This document shows positions 45,601-57,799 of a stretch of DNA of 64,000 nucleotides, piece after piece (the stretch's first letter is position 1; every line of letters starts with the position of its first letter). The notes beneath the pieces were generated by a model. The model was not told the DNA's origin, made no database searches, and worked only from the letters and a program-made list of their open reading frames with translations. A program made the translations under genes and the position numbers. This stretch comes from Massospora cicadina (taxonomy: Eukaryota; Entomophthoromycota; Entomophthoromycetes; Entomophthorales; Entomophthoraceae). The stretch spans positions 124,001 to 188,000 of the forward strand of contig JAKSZP010006685.1 in the NCBI GenBank assembly GCA_022478985.1, in the 5' to 3' direction.

Positions 45601-47518
45601 TTAAATTTAAATTAAAATTTATTTGAAGTATGCCAACCAGGAGACAGACATTACCAATACTCAAAGAGCAAAAGAACCAAACAAACAAATGGAATAAAAT
45701 AACCAAAACAAAAACCATTCAACCAGGCGGGGAGCGGAAACCACTAACCCACCATGGCAGAGAGTGGGGGGTCAGGCAGCTTTTCTGAAGACATATTTGC
45801 CACAACAATATCATTAAAATTGTAGAAACAGACTAAAGTGGAGAGCCAGGATGTTGGGGTATCAGCATAGTGTGGGTGTATGATGGTGTAAAAATAAGTT
45901 CTCATCCTCATCATCAAGATCAGCTTGGTAGACAGCTTCAACAAATTCCACTAAGTGATGTTCAGCTTTAATGTGAGCATTGGGGAGTTGGGTAAAATTT
46001 GTTATACTTTAGCTGATGATTTTAGCAGATAGGTCATAATCTGCTAGTTTAGTGACATGCATGACAGCAGCTTTGGCATTATCAAATAGTTTGATGATTT
46101 TGCTTTGGGCTGCTTTGGGGAAATCAGGGGGTAGTAGAGTGTGGTCAGCCCTAGTTGGTATTGAGCCACTGATTACCACTGCTTTACATAGGTTTGGGAA
46201 ATGAGGAGAGGCCACCACTGCTAAGGTGAGCTGGTGGTCACTTTGATAGGGGGCAGCATTGGGTTTAGGAGAAAAACATTTGGGGGATGGGGCTTTGTCA
46301 AAATCAGAATTGAAAAATTTGGCCCGCCATACTTAAACTGGCTGAGAGGTTCAGTGGATTCCTCACTCATGATAACTTTACCTGATTTGTCAACCTCAGC
46401 CAATAAGTTCCATGGATTTTGGTTCACAAAAAACGTGGATGAAGTATTCAGTTGGGTGATAGTTTAATGGGCTGCTTGGGTATGAATGGTGGTCCAAGCC
46501 TGACTCTGATTGGTGTGGATAGAATTGGGTGGGTTAATGTGGGTAGTTGATTTAGTGGGGGCCAATTTCCCACTCTGGCCCATTAAACAAGAACGTTGAG
46601 TTGGAGGGGACAACAAAATGTCCCATTCAGAATCTGCTGAATATAGCTCCAAAGCCACATCAGAGGAAGTGGCTCAAAGGCAGAATTTTTTAGAATGGTC
46701 AAACCCAAAACAGAGGGGACAAATCTGGTGACCATTATCCACACGAGCCCAAAAAAAGTGCTCAGGTGCCACTGCAATATGAGCATGGGGGGTATTTGTT
46801 GGACTTTGGCAGGGTGGTGTGGTATTATAGTAGCAGTGATGCAAGGGGCAGAAAGGCATTCTGAACCAGAGGGGATAGTGAAGGCAAGGTTGGGCTGAGT
46901 CCCATAATCTAGAAGCCCCACCATCACTGATCATATAAAACTTGGGATGGGAGGTGGGAAGGGAAGGATGCAAGGGACACTACCATTGTGGTGTCCATAG
47001 GGAGGCAAGTCCAGGTAGTTGGTATGGAAGTATTTTTATAAACAAGGGGAGTAGAAGCTGCTGCTGCTGCATCCTCCTCCATCTGAAATATAATATCAAA
47101 ATAGTCCTTAATGGGTGGAAATCAATAAAGCCAGCTGGCACAAATGCAGTGATGGCCAATTTGATAATTGCCTTGTCAGCATATGGAAATAAACACCCAT
47201 AGTCAACTTGGAAGAAAAACTGGATTGTGGAATTTGGGAGGGCAAGAGGATGAGGGCAAGAAGGGTGGATGCACACCAGGTGGAGCACTAAGTCCCATGG
47301 GGAAAAATGGCTGGAAAAAGATGGCAGGCTATTTGACCTTATGTGAATGCATTTTCCCGTAGGGCAGAAAATGCTAGGCGGTGGAGCGCTGCTACCCCAC
47401 ATTAGAGCAGCAGGTGGCTGATCTGTGGACATAATAGGAAAAGGGTTGGCCAGATGGCGTGGTAAATAAACTTTTTTCTTATAAAATTCACCTGAAAGTG
47501 AAATCAAGCAAAAAAGAA
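45600..47518 (-). mobile_element. ORF1-only LINE-derived element, copy F
   Basis: The shared tail is at 45617-45660 and the 5' region ends near 47518. The frame starts at ATG 47432 (MSTDQPPAALMWGSSAPPPS) and ends near 45744 (PPLSAMVG). The knuckle CPLCFGFDHSKKFC is intact near 46710-46670. Ends are by alignment with other copies; I found no clean target duplication. It sits inside the Helitron-like sequence, between its hairpin (45568) and minisatellite (47560). Confidence 0.85.
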
Positions 47519-47559
47519 AAAATTAAACCAATTTAAAGTAAGTATTTTAGATTTTATAT

Positions 47560-47840
47560 CTTAGATAAACCAACAACCCGCTTTGCTAAAACCATTAAAC
47601 ATACCAAATCAACCAATAACTAACTGCTTAGTAAACCTTAACTAAACTTAATAAAACAATACTTAAACTACCGATTAACCAAAATCAAATAACATCAAAC
47701 CAACCAATCATAACCACTTAATAAAACCATCAAGCTTATTAATCAACTTAAACTACTAATTGGTTTAGCAAAACCATTTAAACTATTAAATGATCAAATA
47801 CTAAACTGCTCAACCATAATAATATAATAATTACCATTAA
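47560..47840 (-). repeat. Minisatellite, C/A-rich on plus
   Basis: Same unit and orientation as 41990-42440 (CCAAATCAACCAATAACTAA type). It continues the Helitron-like element interrupted by copy F. Confidence 0.6.
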
Positions 47841-47894
47841 AAGTATACTATCTAAGAACATCTTTGACTTGTCCTTAAATTCCCTTAACACTCC

Positions 47895-48305
47895 CTCTGA
47901 GACTTAGTGGTGGCAATTGCTATATGGACTATCCACATGGTTGTCCTTGACGCCATTTTGGGCTCTACTACCACCCTCCAGGAAGCTGTGTGACAATCTC
48001 AGTCACATCTTATAGACTACTTTCAAGCATTTTTGTTTGGATATTTACCATCTTATCAATGTCAATTGGTCTTATCCTGGTTCCCAATATGGTTCATCAC
48101 CTCAGACCCTCTCCTTCATACATGCTCAATAGTAGTGAAAACCTCTACTCACAATACCCTCTTCCTTCAATTGTGTTCCCAATAGCAACAGGAGGCATCT
48201 TTAGCTTCTCTGGGGTGCCTCTCACATATATTAGTGCTTGGTTATTGCTACATATTGGAATTGTCCATCTCATGGTCAGCCTTTTCCAAATAAATTATAA
48301 TATTA
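47895..48305 (+). pseudogene. LINE 3' fragment (ORF2 C-terminal end plus tail)
   Basis: The plus strand reads AIWTIHMVVLDAILGSTTTL, matching MWTIHTIVLDAIAGSTPTLP of the full LINE (minus, about 14230-14170), and follows it to the tail ATTGTCCATCTCATGGTCAG at about 48265 and an AAATAAATTATAAT end. It is a 5'-truncated copy, the usual product of abortive target-primed reverse transcription. Confidence 0.85.
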
Positions 48306-48729
48306 GACCATTAAAAATATAAAGTTTTTACTTCTTACATATAAAACTTTATATTTATTATTATGAAAATAATTGTTTAATTCAGAAACCTTTGTGGATA
48401 TGCATGCAACAACTCACCAAAGTTTCATCACAATTAGATGAATTCTATAGGAATGCATATATTATAAACAAAGAGTCAATAACCATTTATTTTTACTTAC
48501 TTCACCTTACATTCTTACTTTTCCATGAATATTATATCCTTCATCCTACACATTTCCTGATAAAATCTATTGCTGAAATTTTTTATAGTTAATAATATTG
48601 GATTAAAATAAAAAACTCTGCCATTATTTATATATTTAAAACTTAAGATAAAAGGGTTTATATGTAAGAAGTAAATCTTTAAAATTTTAATGTTAATCAG
48701 CTTATTATTACAGCTAAGTAGTTTGATAT
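48306..48729. other. AT-rich, no gene
   Basis: Frames here (such as 48392-48592) have no motif. Confidence 0.5.
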
Positions 48730-48960
48730 TTGATTAATTTAAAAGTTTAAATAATTTTGCCAAGTAGTTGATGGTCATTTGTCTAATCATTAAATCAATA
48801 TTTTATTAAGTAGTAAGTGATTGGCTGATTTTGTAGTTTGAATGGGGTTTTCAAGCGGTGGGTAGTTTTAGGTTGATAAAAAGGTCCAATTGGATTTGGG
48901 TGAATAGTTTGTGGTTTTTGTATAAGGTGTGTCTACTTCAAGAAATATCACATTGTTTAA
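48730..48960 (+). repeat. Minisatellite, G/T-rich on plus
   Basis: Units such as AAGTAGTTGATGGTCATTTG and TAAGTGATTGGCTGATTTTG, the reverse complement type of 41990-42440. It lies in the left flank of the Gypsy element at 49188 and probably belongs with 58310-59880 on the right flank. Confidence 0.6.
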
Positions 48961-49187
48961 AGGTGTAAGCTGGCAAATTTCAGAAAAGCAAGGGTAAAAG
49001 GCCCAGAATAGCCTTTTGTTATCTAAAGTACTATATATAAGAAGATAAGATTAACTATAAGCTATTTTATTTTGTAGCAAATAGCAATAAAGGTGATTAG
49101 TTTAATTTAATTAAAATAAAAAAGAGTACTTAGTTTATTTAATTATTTATATATAAATTAATTCAATTTATAATAATAAATGCAAGT

Positions 49188-49857
49188 TGTAACAGCGGGT
49201 TTGCACCAATATGTGAAGAAGGAGTTAAAAAGTACAAGCCATGTCACCAATCACATGACTAACAACCCAGCAGAAATTTATTCGCAAACCCACATGCCAC
49301 CCCTAAATGTTGCAATGTTTTCCCAGACTATAGTTCCAGCAATACTGCATGTGAGCAGCAGCGTCTGACTTTATGATAGTGCTGTAAATGAGGCCAACGT
49401 CTGGGCCAGCTTGCTCAATGAGCTCATATCTTACAGTTCAATTTTGATATCTTTAAATAATTTTTCAATGATTCTAAAACTATCAAATATTTTATTGATT
49501 TTAGTAAAATTTTCTTAAAAAATGAAACTGAATTATTAATTACCATCTTCCTTTTAGATAGCACTGCAAATCTACTTGACCAGGCTCTTTACCCCAGGCT
49601 TGTGAGCAATGAAAAGACCATTGCATGAAAAAGCTCCATATCCCAGTGAATCATGATTGAGAGAATTTGGGATGCTGGTTGTGTGTTACTCTGTATAAGC
49701 CCTCATTTCTAAATATTGAATTCTTACCCATAACCCCATTCATAATTTATTCCTCCTTTGGCATGAAAATCTCAAACCTGACCTTTGCATTTGCAACAGA
49801 TCTGAGATTTCATCAACTAGGTCAATGCTCAGACCAGGCTGAGCCTGATCCATCATA
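49188..49857 (-). repeat. 3' LTR of the minus-strand Gypsy element
   Basis: 670 bases, colinear with the joined 54124-54511 and 57800-58086. Its right end carries a decayed 32-base palindrome (49826-49857). Confidence 0.88.
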
Positions 49858-50599
49858 TCACGTCCCTGTGAAGCCAAGAATTCCCAGATTTCTCTGGGCA
49901 GTGCGCACATTCCTCCATCATCTGTCAGGTTGCTTTCTCCACTTGATACCCCTCCATTTCATCAAAAATTGCTACTGGCCTCTCACCATCACTCATTCAC
50001 AATCTGCTCATCTTCATATTTCTGGTTATTCACCTCCTGTGGGCTCAAAAGTCCAGGATGCTCCAGTCCTCACCCTTGGAGCTCTCAGAGCTGTGGGTTA
50101 TGGCCAACTGTATAGACCTTTAACCCTTCCAGAAGTTCCAGTTTAGATGTGACCTAATTAGTAACTGAATCACTTTATATGATCCCAAAAACTTTGGCAC
50201 AATCTTCCAGATTTTCACCGGTATGGCATAAATTTTTTCTGCCACCAACACTTAATCCCATAGAGTGAACAACAGGTTCTGTGCTCTTCGTCAGTCTACA
50301 TATTACTTCTGCCATGCCATGGCATGCCTCAGATTTCACTCATAAGTTCTTCCCAATGTCCATCACCTTGTGGAACAACTCATCTAACCCCTACACTCTA
50401 CCACTTGACCCACATCTAATGTAGGATTCAACCCATGGTTTGCAAAAAATGGGGTCATAACCATCAACAATTGACAGTGGTTGTTTTAAGCAAACTGGGC
50501 CAATCTGACACAAACGACCCAATCGTCCTGCCAGTTCAAAACGTAGCACCAAATGTATTGTTCTAATATATGGGTTACCCTCTCCATCTATCCACAAGA

Positions 50600-51377
50600 T
50601 TGGGGATATAAGCTGTTTCCCTACATGGAAAAATCTTCAAAATTTTCAGTAAATTTGAACAAAATTTTGATATGAATTGGGGTCTGCAATCTAAGATTAT
50701 TTCAGCCAGTAGACCATATCAGGTGAATATCTTATCAACAAAAATCTTTTCAGCATCCTTGGCTGCAAAATTAAAGGTACACAGATAAATTAAGCATACT
50801 TAATCAGCCAATTGACAATAACATTATTGCATCCTTTCCTTGGAACTTGGATATCCCTGTGATGAAATCCACGTTAGCTAATTCCCACAGCCAACTTGTC
50901 ATTTGAAGTGGGACCAACTTACCCATGGGTAGCTTTCTCACAGGTTTTGACCTGGTGCAAACCAAGCATTTTGCCACATACTTTATAATATCCTTCCAAA
51001 TTCTGGTCCATGAATAGTTCCACCACACCAATTTGATCATTTTTTTTGACTTCTGGATGACCTGCCAATGGGCGGTCTTGCGATGCTTGCAGTACCTCCC
51101 ATTGTAATGACAGAGTTTTAACCCACACTTGCAAATCATGGTACTGAATTCCGCTTCTCTTCCTGTATGTCTGATGGTGACCGTGCTGCTGGTCTTCCAC
51201 TGTTATGGCCAACAACCAATGACCAAATATCAACTTCCTCTGCTTCCGCCAGATTTTCTCCCCTAATTTGCTCTTCTCACTTACCATCATTGCAAATTGG
51301 TTTTCCTGGAACATGACAGCTGTGATAAACCCATCCAACTCCATCTTCTCATATGCCAACCCCACATCATGAATCAA
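50600..51377 (-). pseudogene. Integrase of the minus-strand Gypsy element
   Basis: The frames at 51377-50804 read HRKTAHWQV (zinc-binding His), CLVCTRSKPVRK (C-x2-C), then PMGKLVPLQMTSWLWELANV and DFITGISKFQGKDAIM with the first catalytic Asp. The second block (DAEKIFVDKIFT..CRPQFISKF) is decayed and the Glu block is not intact. Confidence 0.78.
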
Positions 51378-52813
51378 CTAATCTGCCAAGGTTTTAACCA
51401 CCCACACTCGATACTTTACCCAAAAATCATATTGATCCAGCTCCACATGCCAATGGGCTTGGCGCTGATTCATCAACCTGGACTCACAGTAATACTCCAG
51501 CACTTGATGAACCATCTGGATCACAGAAGGGTGCTGGGCATACAGCAGATGGTGCTGCCACTCCTGCAAAGCTGAGACCACCACCAGTAGTTCCTTTTCA
51601 TATATCAGATAATTTGTTTATGCTGGGATCATCTTCCAGCTAAAATAGCACACCAGGTGCTCCAGCCCATCCTCCCCTTCTATAACAATACTGCCCTACA
51701 GAGAAATTGGAGGTTTTCTTCTTGATCACAAAAAGGTTTCTAATGGTCTAGATGAGCAAGGAAAGGCATTGAAATGAGCTTATCCTTTAGCTGATTGAAC
51801 GCCCATTTCCCCTTCTCCTCCTCCCACACAAACGCCATATCCTGCAGCAACTGAGTAAGTGACTTGGACAACTGCAATAAATATTATGAACCGCCTGAGG
51901 AAATTTACCATCCCCAGAAAACTCCTTATGCTACTTGATCTTTCAGGGCTTTCCATGCGCGCACTGCCTGTAGCTTATCTGGGCATAGCCTGAGATCCTT
52001 TCTGAACATGACATTTCACAGAAACATTACCAATTGTTTGTTAAAATCATACTTTGAAGGCTTCAAATGCAATCCTGTATCAGCCAGCGCTTTCAGAACT
52101 TCTCACACATTGTGTACATGTGCTTTCCAGGATTGGGAAAACATAAGGATATTATCATATATGCAATGTAACCCCATATGATCATCCTTCTCAGCACCCA
52201 GTCAATAATGTGTTGGAACAGTGCTGGGGCATTCTGCAGCCCAAATGGCATTACCCAATACTAGAACATTCCTAGGTGGCAAAACGCCAGATAATTCTGG
52301 TGCTCTAATCTTATGGGTACTTGGCTAAAAGCGTCCACTAGATTGAGCTTCATAACAATGCTACACCCTGTGACCATTGGGAGGATGGCCTCTACTAATG
52401 GCATGGGGTAAGGGTCCGCTCCACAACTGTGTTAAGCTTCTGGATATCCATAAACAACCATAATTCTCCACTTGCCTTGGGCACCAGTAACACTGTGGAC
52501 AACATAGAAGATTTTAATGGTTTATTTAAATACCTCACTCAACATCAAATTTACATGTTCCTTCAATGCGGCCTTCACTCATTCATTCAGCAAAAAAACC
52601 AGGCATCTGTGGGAAAGTTTGGACCCTCCTTGTACTAAATTGAAAATGTGAATGGGCCCATGGGAGAGAATGAAAACTCTTTTTAGGTCCACTTATCTCT
52701 ACAAACTCACAGTACTCTTCTGAAAACTCCTCCACCTTCATGGCACCCAAGCTTTTATATTTGCTTGACTTATTTTCTCCAACCAGAAATATCCACCACA
52801 TTGGAAGCCACAT
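51378..52813 (-). pseudogene. Reverse transcriptase and RNase H of the minus-strand Gypsy element
   Basis: The N-terminal RT block is at 52813-52583 (EEFSEEYCEFVEISGPKKSF, SLPWAHSHF). The palm is decayed across 52580-51900. The RNase H end (51584-51378) reads LQEWQHHLLYAQHPSVIQMV and RLMNQRQAHWHVELDQYDFW, matching the conserved L.EWRHYL and LLNRRQARWS blocks. Confidence 0.78.
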
Positions 52814-53039
52814 TCACAGATTCATTGTAACAGAACAGGAAGGCAAATCAACCTGGGGCTGAAATCAATGCCACCACTGCATCCCTAGCACCACCAGATA
52901 GGCAAATTTTTGATTGCACAGAACTGCTCCCAGAACCCAAATGGATTCTGATGTACTTTTATTGAGGGGCTCACTTATCAAGAGGGAGCCCTCCATGACG
53001 CATCATCAAACATCACCTCTGTTCCTTCTGAATCTGAAA

Positions 53040-53844
53040 TCTCAGTTGCTCATCCATCATGAGATCAACGTAGTTCTCTTATGCCCCAGTATTTATCAGG
53101 GCCATCACCCCTTCCACTCTACTGTCCATATACAACTCCACCAGGATAAACAAACATAGATAAAGTGAAGAAGGCAATTTAGTTCTAAATGAAACATTAA
53201 ATTCCAAAATTTTCAGTTGATGAATACTTGGGCATATTCCCCTTCCCCTGCCCGTGGCTCATAGATTTATGTGCCCTCTTTTCATTCCCTTGGCGCACTC
53301 TCCCCTGTATATTTCTAAAAATTTTTAATACTGGATGACATCCTTTCTGACTATAATGACTAATCACAGGGGATTTTCCCTTCCCTGGTGACATTGATTC
53401 CTCAGGCTGGTCCCAGGCCAGTTCCAATTGCTTCTCAACTTATAATGCTAGTGCAGCCTCTTCTAACAACATGACCTGCACCTTTGCCGCCACCAAAGCT
53501 GCCAGAAAATCTGCCTGAAACCCCTGACGATACATACACAAAGATTTGGAATCCGCTACCTGAGATGCCTTTGCAAATGGGTGAAAAATCCATGCATGTT
53601 ATTCCACTGAACTATACCCCTGGCTAACCATTAAGAGTGCCAACCACACCACATCCTTTGCCTCATCTGGATATGCCACACGGGTGATCAACTCCATGCA
53701 CTCTTCCATTGAATTTTGCAAGCATCCCAGTTCCTTAATCAGATCTTGTAACCATCCCTCCAATTCTGAAAGTAATGCATCCGCCACCTGGGATATTTGG
53801 AGTGAGAAAGGGGATTCCCCTCCCGATGCCTGTGACAAATTCAC
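53040..53844 (-). pseudogene. Gag and protease remnants of the minus-strand Gypsy element
   Basis: 53844-53599 reads like the end of a capsid region (LEGWLQDLIKELGCLQNSME, DEAKDVVWLALLMVS). 53427-53197 is Gly/Lys/Ser-rich. The protease active site near 53100 reads ALINTGA where ALIDTGA is usual, so the catalytic Asp is lost. Confidence 0.6.
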
Positions 53845-54123
53845 CTGAAAGCAGGCTCACATGATTATTTAGTGAATTTTATACAGCGCCTCTATGTACA
53901 ATGTCCTATGACCATCAAGTGAATTTGGTTTTTAAAAGGGATTTCTACAGATTGTAGAGTTGACACTCCTCATAATTGCCCCACCTTGTGCAATAAAAAT
54001 GCCAGTGATAATATCACCATACCTACAGTCAGTAAAATCAGTTCCACTCCTCTCTGCCAAAGACCACCACATCCTCCTGGGACCCCCACAAAATGGTTAG
54101 GAAGGTAGTCAAGTTTTGTTTTA

Positions 54124-54511
54124 TGTATTGGGCAAGTTCACACCAATATGTGACAAAGGAGTTGGAAGTATAAGCCATGTCACCAACCACATGACTGACA
54201 ACTCAGCAGAAATCCATCCCTAAACCTGCACACTACCCCTGGATATTGTAATGTATTCCTGGAATATAGTTCCAGTGATGATGCATAAAAGCAGCAGCAT
54301 CTGACTCCAATAGTTTCTAGAATGAGGTTAATTCCTGAGCCTGCTTAGTTGTTGAGCTCACTTTTTAAAGTTTGATTCTATTTATTTTTAAATAATCTTT
54401 TAAATTATTCTGATGCTTGCATATATTTTATTAATTTTTATAATATTTTATAAGAGATAAATCTGAATTATTAGTTATTGCTTCCCTTTTTATACATTGT
54501 AAAGCCCACTT
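54124..54511 (-). repeat. 5' LTR of the minus-strand Gypsy element, distal half
   Basis: Matches 49188-49575. It is broken at CACTT (54507-54511), which is repeated at 57800-57804. Confidence 0.85.
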
Positions 54512-55053
54512 TATAATGGATTGGGTGTCACCTGATCTGTACATTGCTTCAGATCAGTCAGTACTGGATCCAAATATTGGATTTATAGGAAGGAAAATTA
54601 AATTCAAAGAAATTGGAGCTGGGGAAATTTGACTATCCAAAGCTGAAATGTATCCAAGTTGATATGACGTTGGACTTACAAGCAGCGCAGATGATGATTT
54701 ATAGGGATGGGGAATCTTCACATGCAATGTGCTGGACGGTTCAGGAGAGTCTGGTGTAAGAAAAAGCTTATTCAATACTGGAAAAGTACTATTTATTAGG
54801 GGATGGGTTGGCCTGAATGGCCAGTTAAGTCTATGATACCCCTGAAGATTAAATAAAGAATTGCTTGCATATAAGAAATAATATTTTATTTTAAATAATA
54901 TATCAGATCAAAGACATGAGCTCCATTGGTGAGCTTGGAATATTGTTGGCGTGATCTTGATACTTTCCTGCAGTGTGTGGACAGTGATCTGAGGGTGTGT
55001 GGCAATGATGAAACTCAGCAGATGGGTTTGGGGATTGGCTCCAGAAGGCTGGT

Positions 55054-56475
55054 GTCATTAAAAAGGCAGAAGAAGTTTAGACCAGCCTGCCAGTCAGGAT
55101 GCATAAGCACCCAAAAAGCAAGCCAGAATGCCAGAGGCATTACCGCATGCATGACGTTGTATGGATCTGGGCATTGGGAAACAATAAACTGTTGTCTTAG
55201 GGCAATAGTGAACAGCAACCTGAGAATGGACCAAATAGAGACAACCTCAGACACTGGTGGTCTTGCTGCAGGGGGTGGTACCACAGGTATATTCTCTACA
55301 AGGTCACTAGTGGGTGGGTTTAATTCAACTGAGGAGACAAAGGGGTGGATCCTTGCTTGGAAATGGTGGATGTAAGGCCACAAGATCCCAGTATATTGTT
55401 GGCGGATGTTTGACTTAACGAGGTTGAATTGCCAGAAGTATCTGGCTCACTGAATCCAGTTGATTATGGAAGAGGCCATAGTGACCATCAGTACTGGTAA
55501 AACCCATCTGGTATAGGGACTGACAGGCCACAAGAGAAAAGCCATTGGGAATGTGACCAGAGGGATATCAATGAAATCAAAAATTGATAGTTTTTGAGGC
55601 AATTTTATTGTAAAGGAAAATGAAGAAAATTGACCAACAATTTTTTCAGTGAAATGCAACTGATTAAATAGTGATTGATTGATGCGGGAACAAGCAGGGA
55701 TTGGGACCCTCAATTTTGACCTAACTGGCGAATTATTCAGGAATGGGGGCAGATAAGCTCAGTGGGAACCAAGATCAAAGAATTTGGCAACAGGCCAAGT
55801 TACTATCAGTTTGACCTCAAATGCCCAAACTGAGGCATGACTGCATTTCCAATGGTTGGTGCAATAACATCTAGCCCAATGAGCAGCGGGAATCCCCCAG
55901 GGCCACCCCACGTATGGGCAGTCCCAATTGGTTGGGAACAGGTTTGGGATGCCCAACCCACCCATGCCCAGTCGCTGGGCCATTAATTTGGTCAAAAGCG
56001 TTGTGTCAGCTGCAACTCCCAATTTGCCAGAAGGGAGCTTCAAACTATCATAGATGGTTGATGCTACTACCTGCACGTCAGGGATCATCTCCAACGATTT
56101 TTAGGGGTTAAATTTGATGATTGTGGTGTTTGCTGAATCAAAACTGTTGGCAATTCCACCTATGAATCAATCTTCATCCCTTTTTGACTTTGTGGATTCC
56201 AATCATTGGGCTTGTTTCCACTCGTTTTCAGACTGATTGACTTCAGTTCAGCGACCTTGGTGCAGATTTCCCTGATCAGATGTACAAGTTCAGCTGAGGT
56301 GAGTGTGGGCACCAGGGGAGGGATCCAAAGAGGGAGAGCTGTTACCCAGCGTTCATCCACCACATGGGCAAGGTCACCCTGGGTAATGAGGGGTACAGCC
56401 ACCCTCTTTGGAGCCTTTTTACTCAGAAATGGAAAGAGGGCCCAATCAACACACAGGGGACATTCCCTGGGACTT
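55054..56475 (-). repeat. Unknown ORF-bearing repeat (DERW family), copy 2, delimited insertion
   Basis: Inserted in LTR1 of the small LTR element, with AAGGCTGGT (55045-55053) and AAAGCTGGC (56476-56484) as a possible 9-bp duplication. The minus strand encodes, with few stops, VAVPLITQGDLAHVVDERWV and IREICTKVAELKS (56402-56160), TTLLTKLMAQRLGMGGLGIP and WPWGIPAAHWARCY (56094-55759), FIDIPLVTFPMAFLLWPVSP (55713-55447) and NVMHAVMPLAFWLAFWVLMH (55383-55015), about 470 residues. Trp/Leu-rich helices could be membrane-associated. I recognise no family. The termini show neither LTR ends nor clear inverted repeats. 36118-37454 is a second copy. Confidence 0.65.
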
Positions 56476-56559
56476 AAAGCTGGCCCCTAGTATGGTCAGC
56501 TATGAGGCTCTTACTTCCCAATTTCCTCATGGAAAATTGGTTCAGACCTGTTTGTGACA

Positions 56560-57179
56560 TTAGACTCAACTCAAAATTATTGTGGTCAATCTTGGGGTGG
56601 CCTCAAGAGGAGGTGGAGGCTCTGGAAGGGGAGGAATGGTTTTACCATGCTTTGAAGGAGGTGGAGGTTCCAAAAGGGGAGGAATGGTTGCACTGTGGTT
56701 TGAAAGAGGTGTTGTAAGTTAAGTGTCAAGTGTGGGTGGCTCAAGTGTCCATAGAAGTTGTGAATGGAGTGTACTGGGGAGCGGATGAGATGGCACATGC
56801 CATGGCGGATATCAAGGAAAATCAATGGAGAAGTACAGAGTGGATGGTGGCCTGGCAGAAGCAACATGTGGATCCATGAAGAGCATTTGGAGGAGCCGTG
56901 GATGGAGTGTACCAGGGGGTGGACAAGATGGCACTTGCCCTGGCAGATACCAAGGAAAAGCTATGGGGAAGTTTGTAGTGGGAGGTGGCCCACCAGAAGT
57001 GACAGGCAGATCAATGAAGAGCACTGGATCTGGAGCTTGGGAGATGGGTGAAGGGCTGATCGCATGTGTGAGTAAAGTGGAAAGGTTATCCAGAGGAGGA
57101 GGTGGCGTGGAAAATGGGAGAAGATTGTGTGCAGTGCCCAGGGATGGTCCAGAAAGTTCCGGGTTTCACAGAGGGGTGA
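56560..57179 (+). repeat. Internal region of the small LTR element, with tandem repeats
   Basis: A GA-rich part has a ~50-base repeat (GAGGTGGAGGCTCTGGAAGG and GAGGTGGAGGTTCCAAAAGG near 56608 and 56658). Then a 138-base unit occurs twice, starting ATGGAGTGTACTGGGG at 56764 and ATGGAGTGTACCAGGG at 56902. Short frames (TRWHLPWQIPRK) reflect the repeat rather than a known protein. Confidence 0.8.
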
Positions 57180-57799
57180 TGTAATGGATCAGGTGGCACC
57201 TGATCCATACATTGCTTCCAATCAGTCAGTACTGGATCCAAATATTGGATTTATAGGAAGAAACTTGAATTCAAAGAAATTGGAGCTGGGGAAATTCAAC
57301 TATCTGAAGCCAAATTGTATCCAAGTTTATATGATGTTGGACTTATGAGTGGCACAGATGATTATTTGGTGGGATGTAGAATCTTTGTTTGCAATGTGCT
57401 GGACGGTTCAGGAGAGCCTGGTGTAGGAGAAAGCTTATTAAATACTGGAAAAGTACTATTTATTAGGGGATGGGTTGGCCTAAATGGCCAGTTGAGTCTT
57501 CTATGATACCCCTGAAAATTAAATAAAGAATTTCTTGCATATAAGAAATAATATTTTATTTTAAATAATATATCAGATCAAAGACATGCGCTCCACTGGT
57601 GAGCTTGGCATGGCGTTGGCGTGGATCTTGATACTCTCCTGCAGCATGTGTACAGTGATCTGAGGGTGCATGGCAATGACAAAACTCAGCAGATGGGTTT
57701 GGGGATTGGCTCTATAAGGCTGGTCCCTAGTATGGTCAGCTGTGAGGCTCTTACTTCCCAATTTCTTTGTGGAATATTAATGCAAACCCATTTGTGACA
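57180..57799 (+). repeat. 3' LTR of the small LTR element
   Basis: 620 bases. It starts with a 32-base palindrome (57180-57211: TGTAATGGATCAGGTG and its near-complement) and ends TTTGTGACA. Confidence 0.92.

Larger units (their letters stand above)
54512..57799 (+). mobile_element. Small LTR retrotransposon nested in the Gypsy LTR
   Basis: Perfect 5-bp duplication CACTT (54507-54511 and 57800-57804). LTR2 is 57180-57799 (620 bases, TGTAATGG...TTTGTGACA). LTR1 is 54512-55053 plus about 56485-56559, split by a 1.42-kb unknown repeat. The internal part is only 56560-57179, with a purine-rich CAGAGGGGTGA just before LTR2, so it points plus. With no pol gene it is non-autonomous. Confidence 0.88.

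Noticed and set aside
49667..50146. 159-codon plus frame
   Set aside because: It spans the LTR end and the 3' part of a minus-strand Gypsy element and has no motif.
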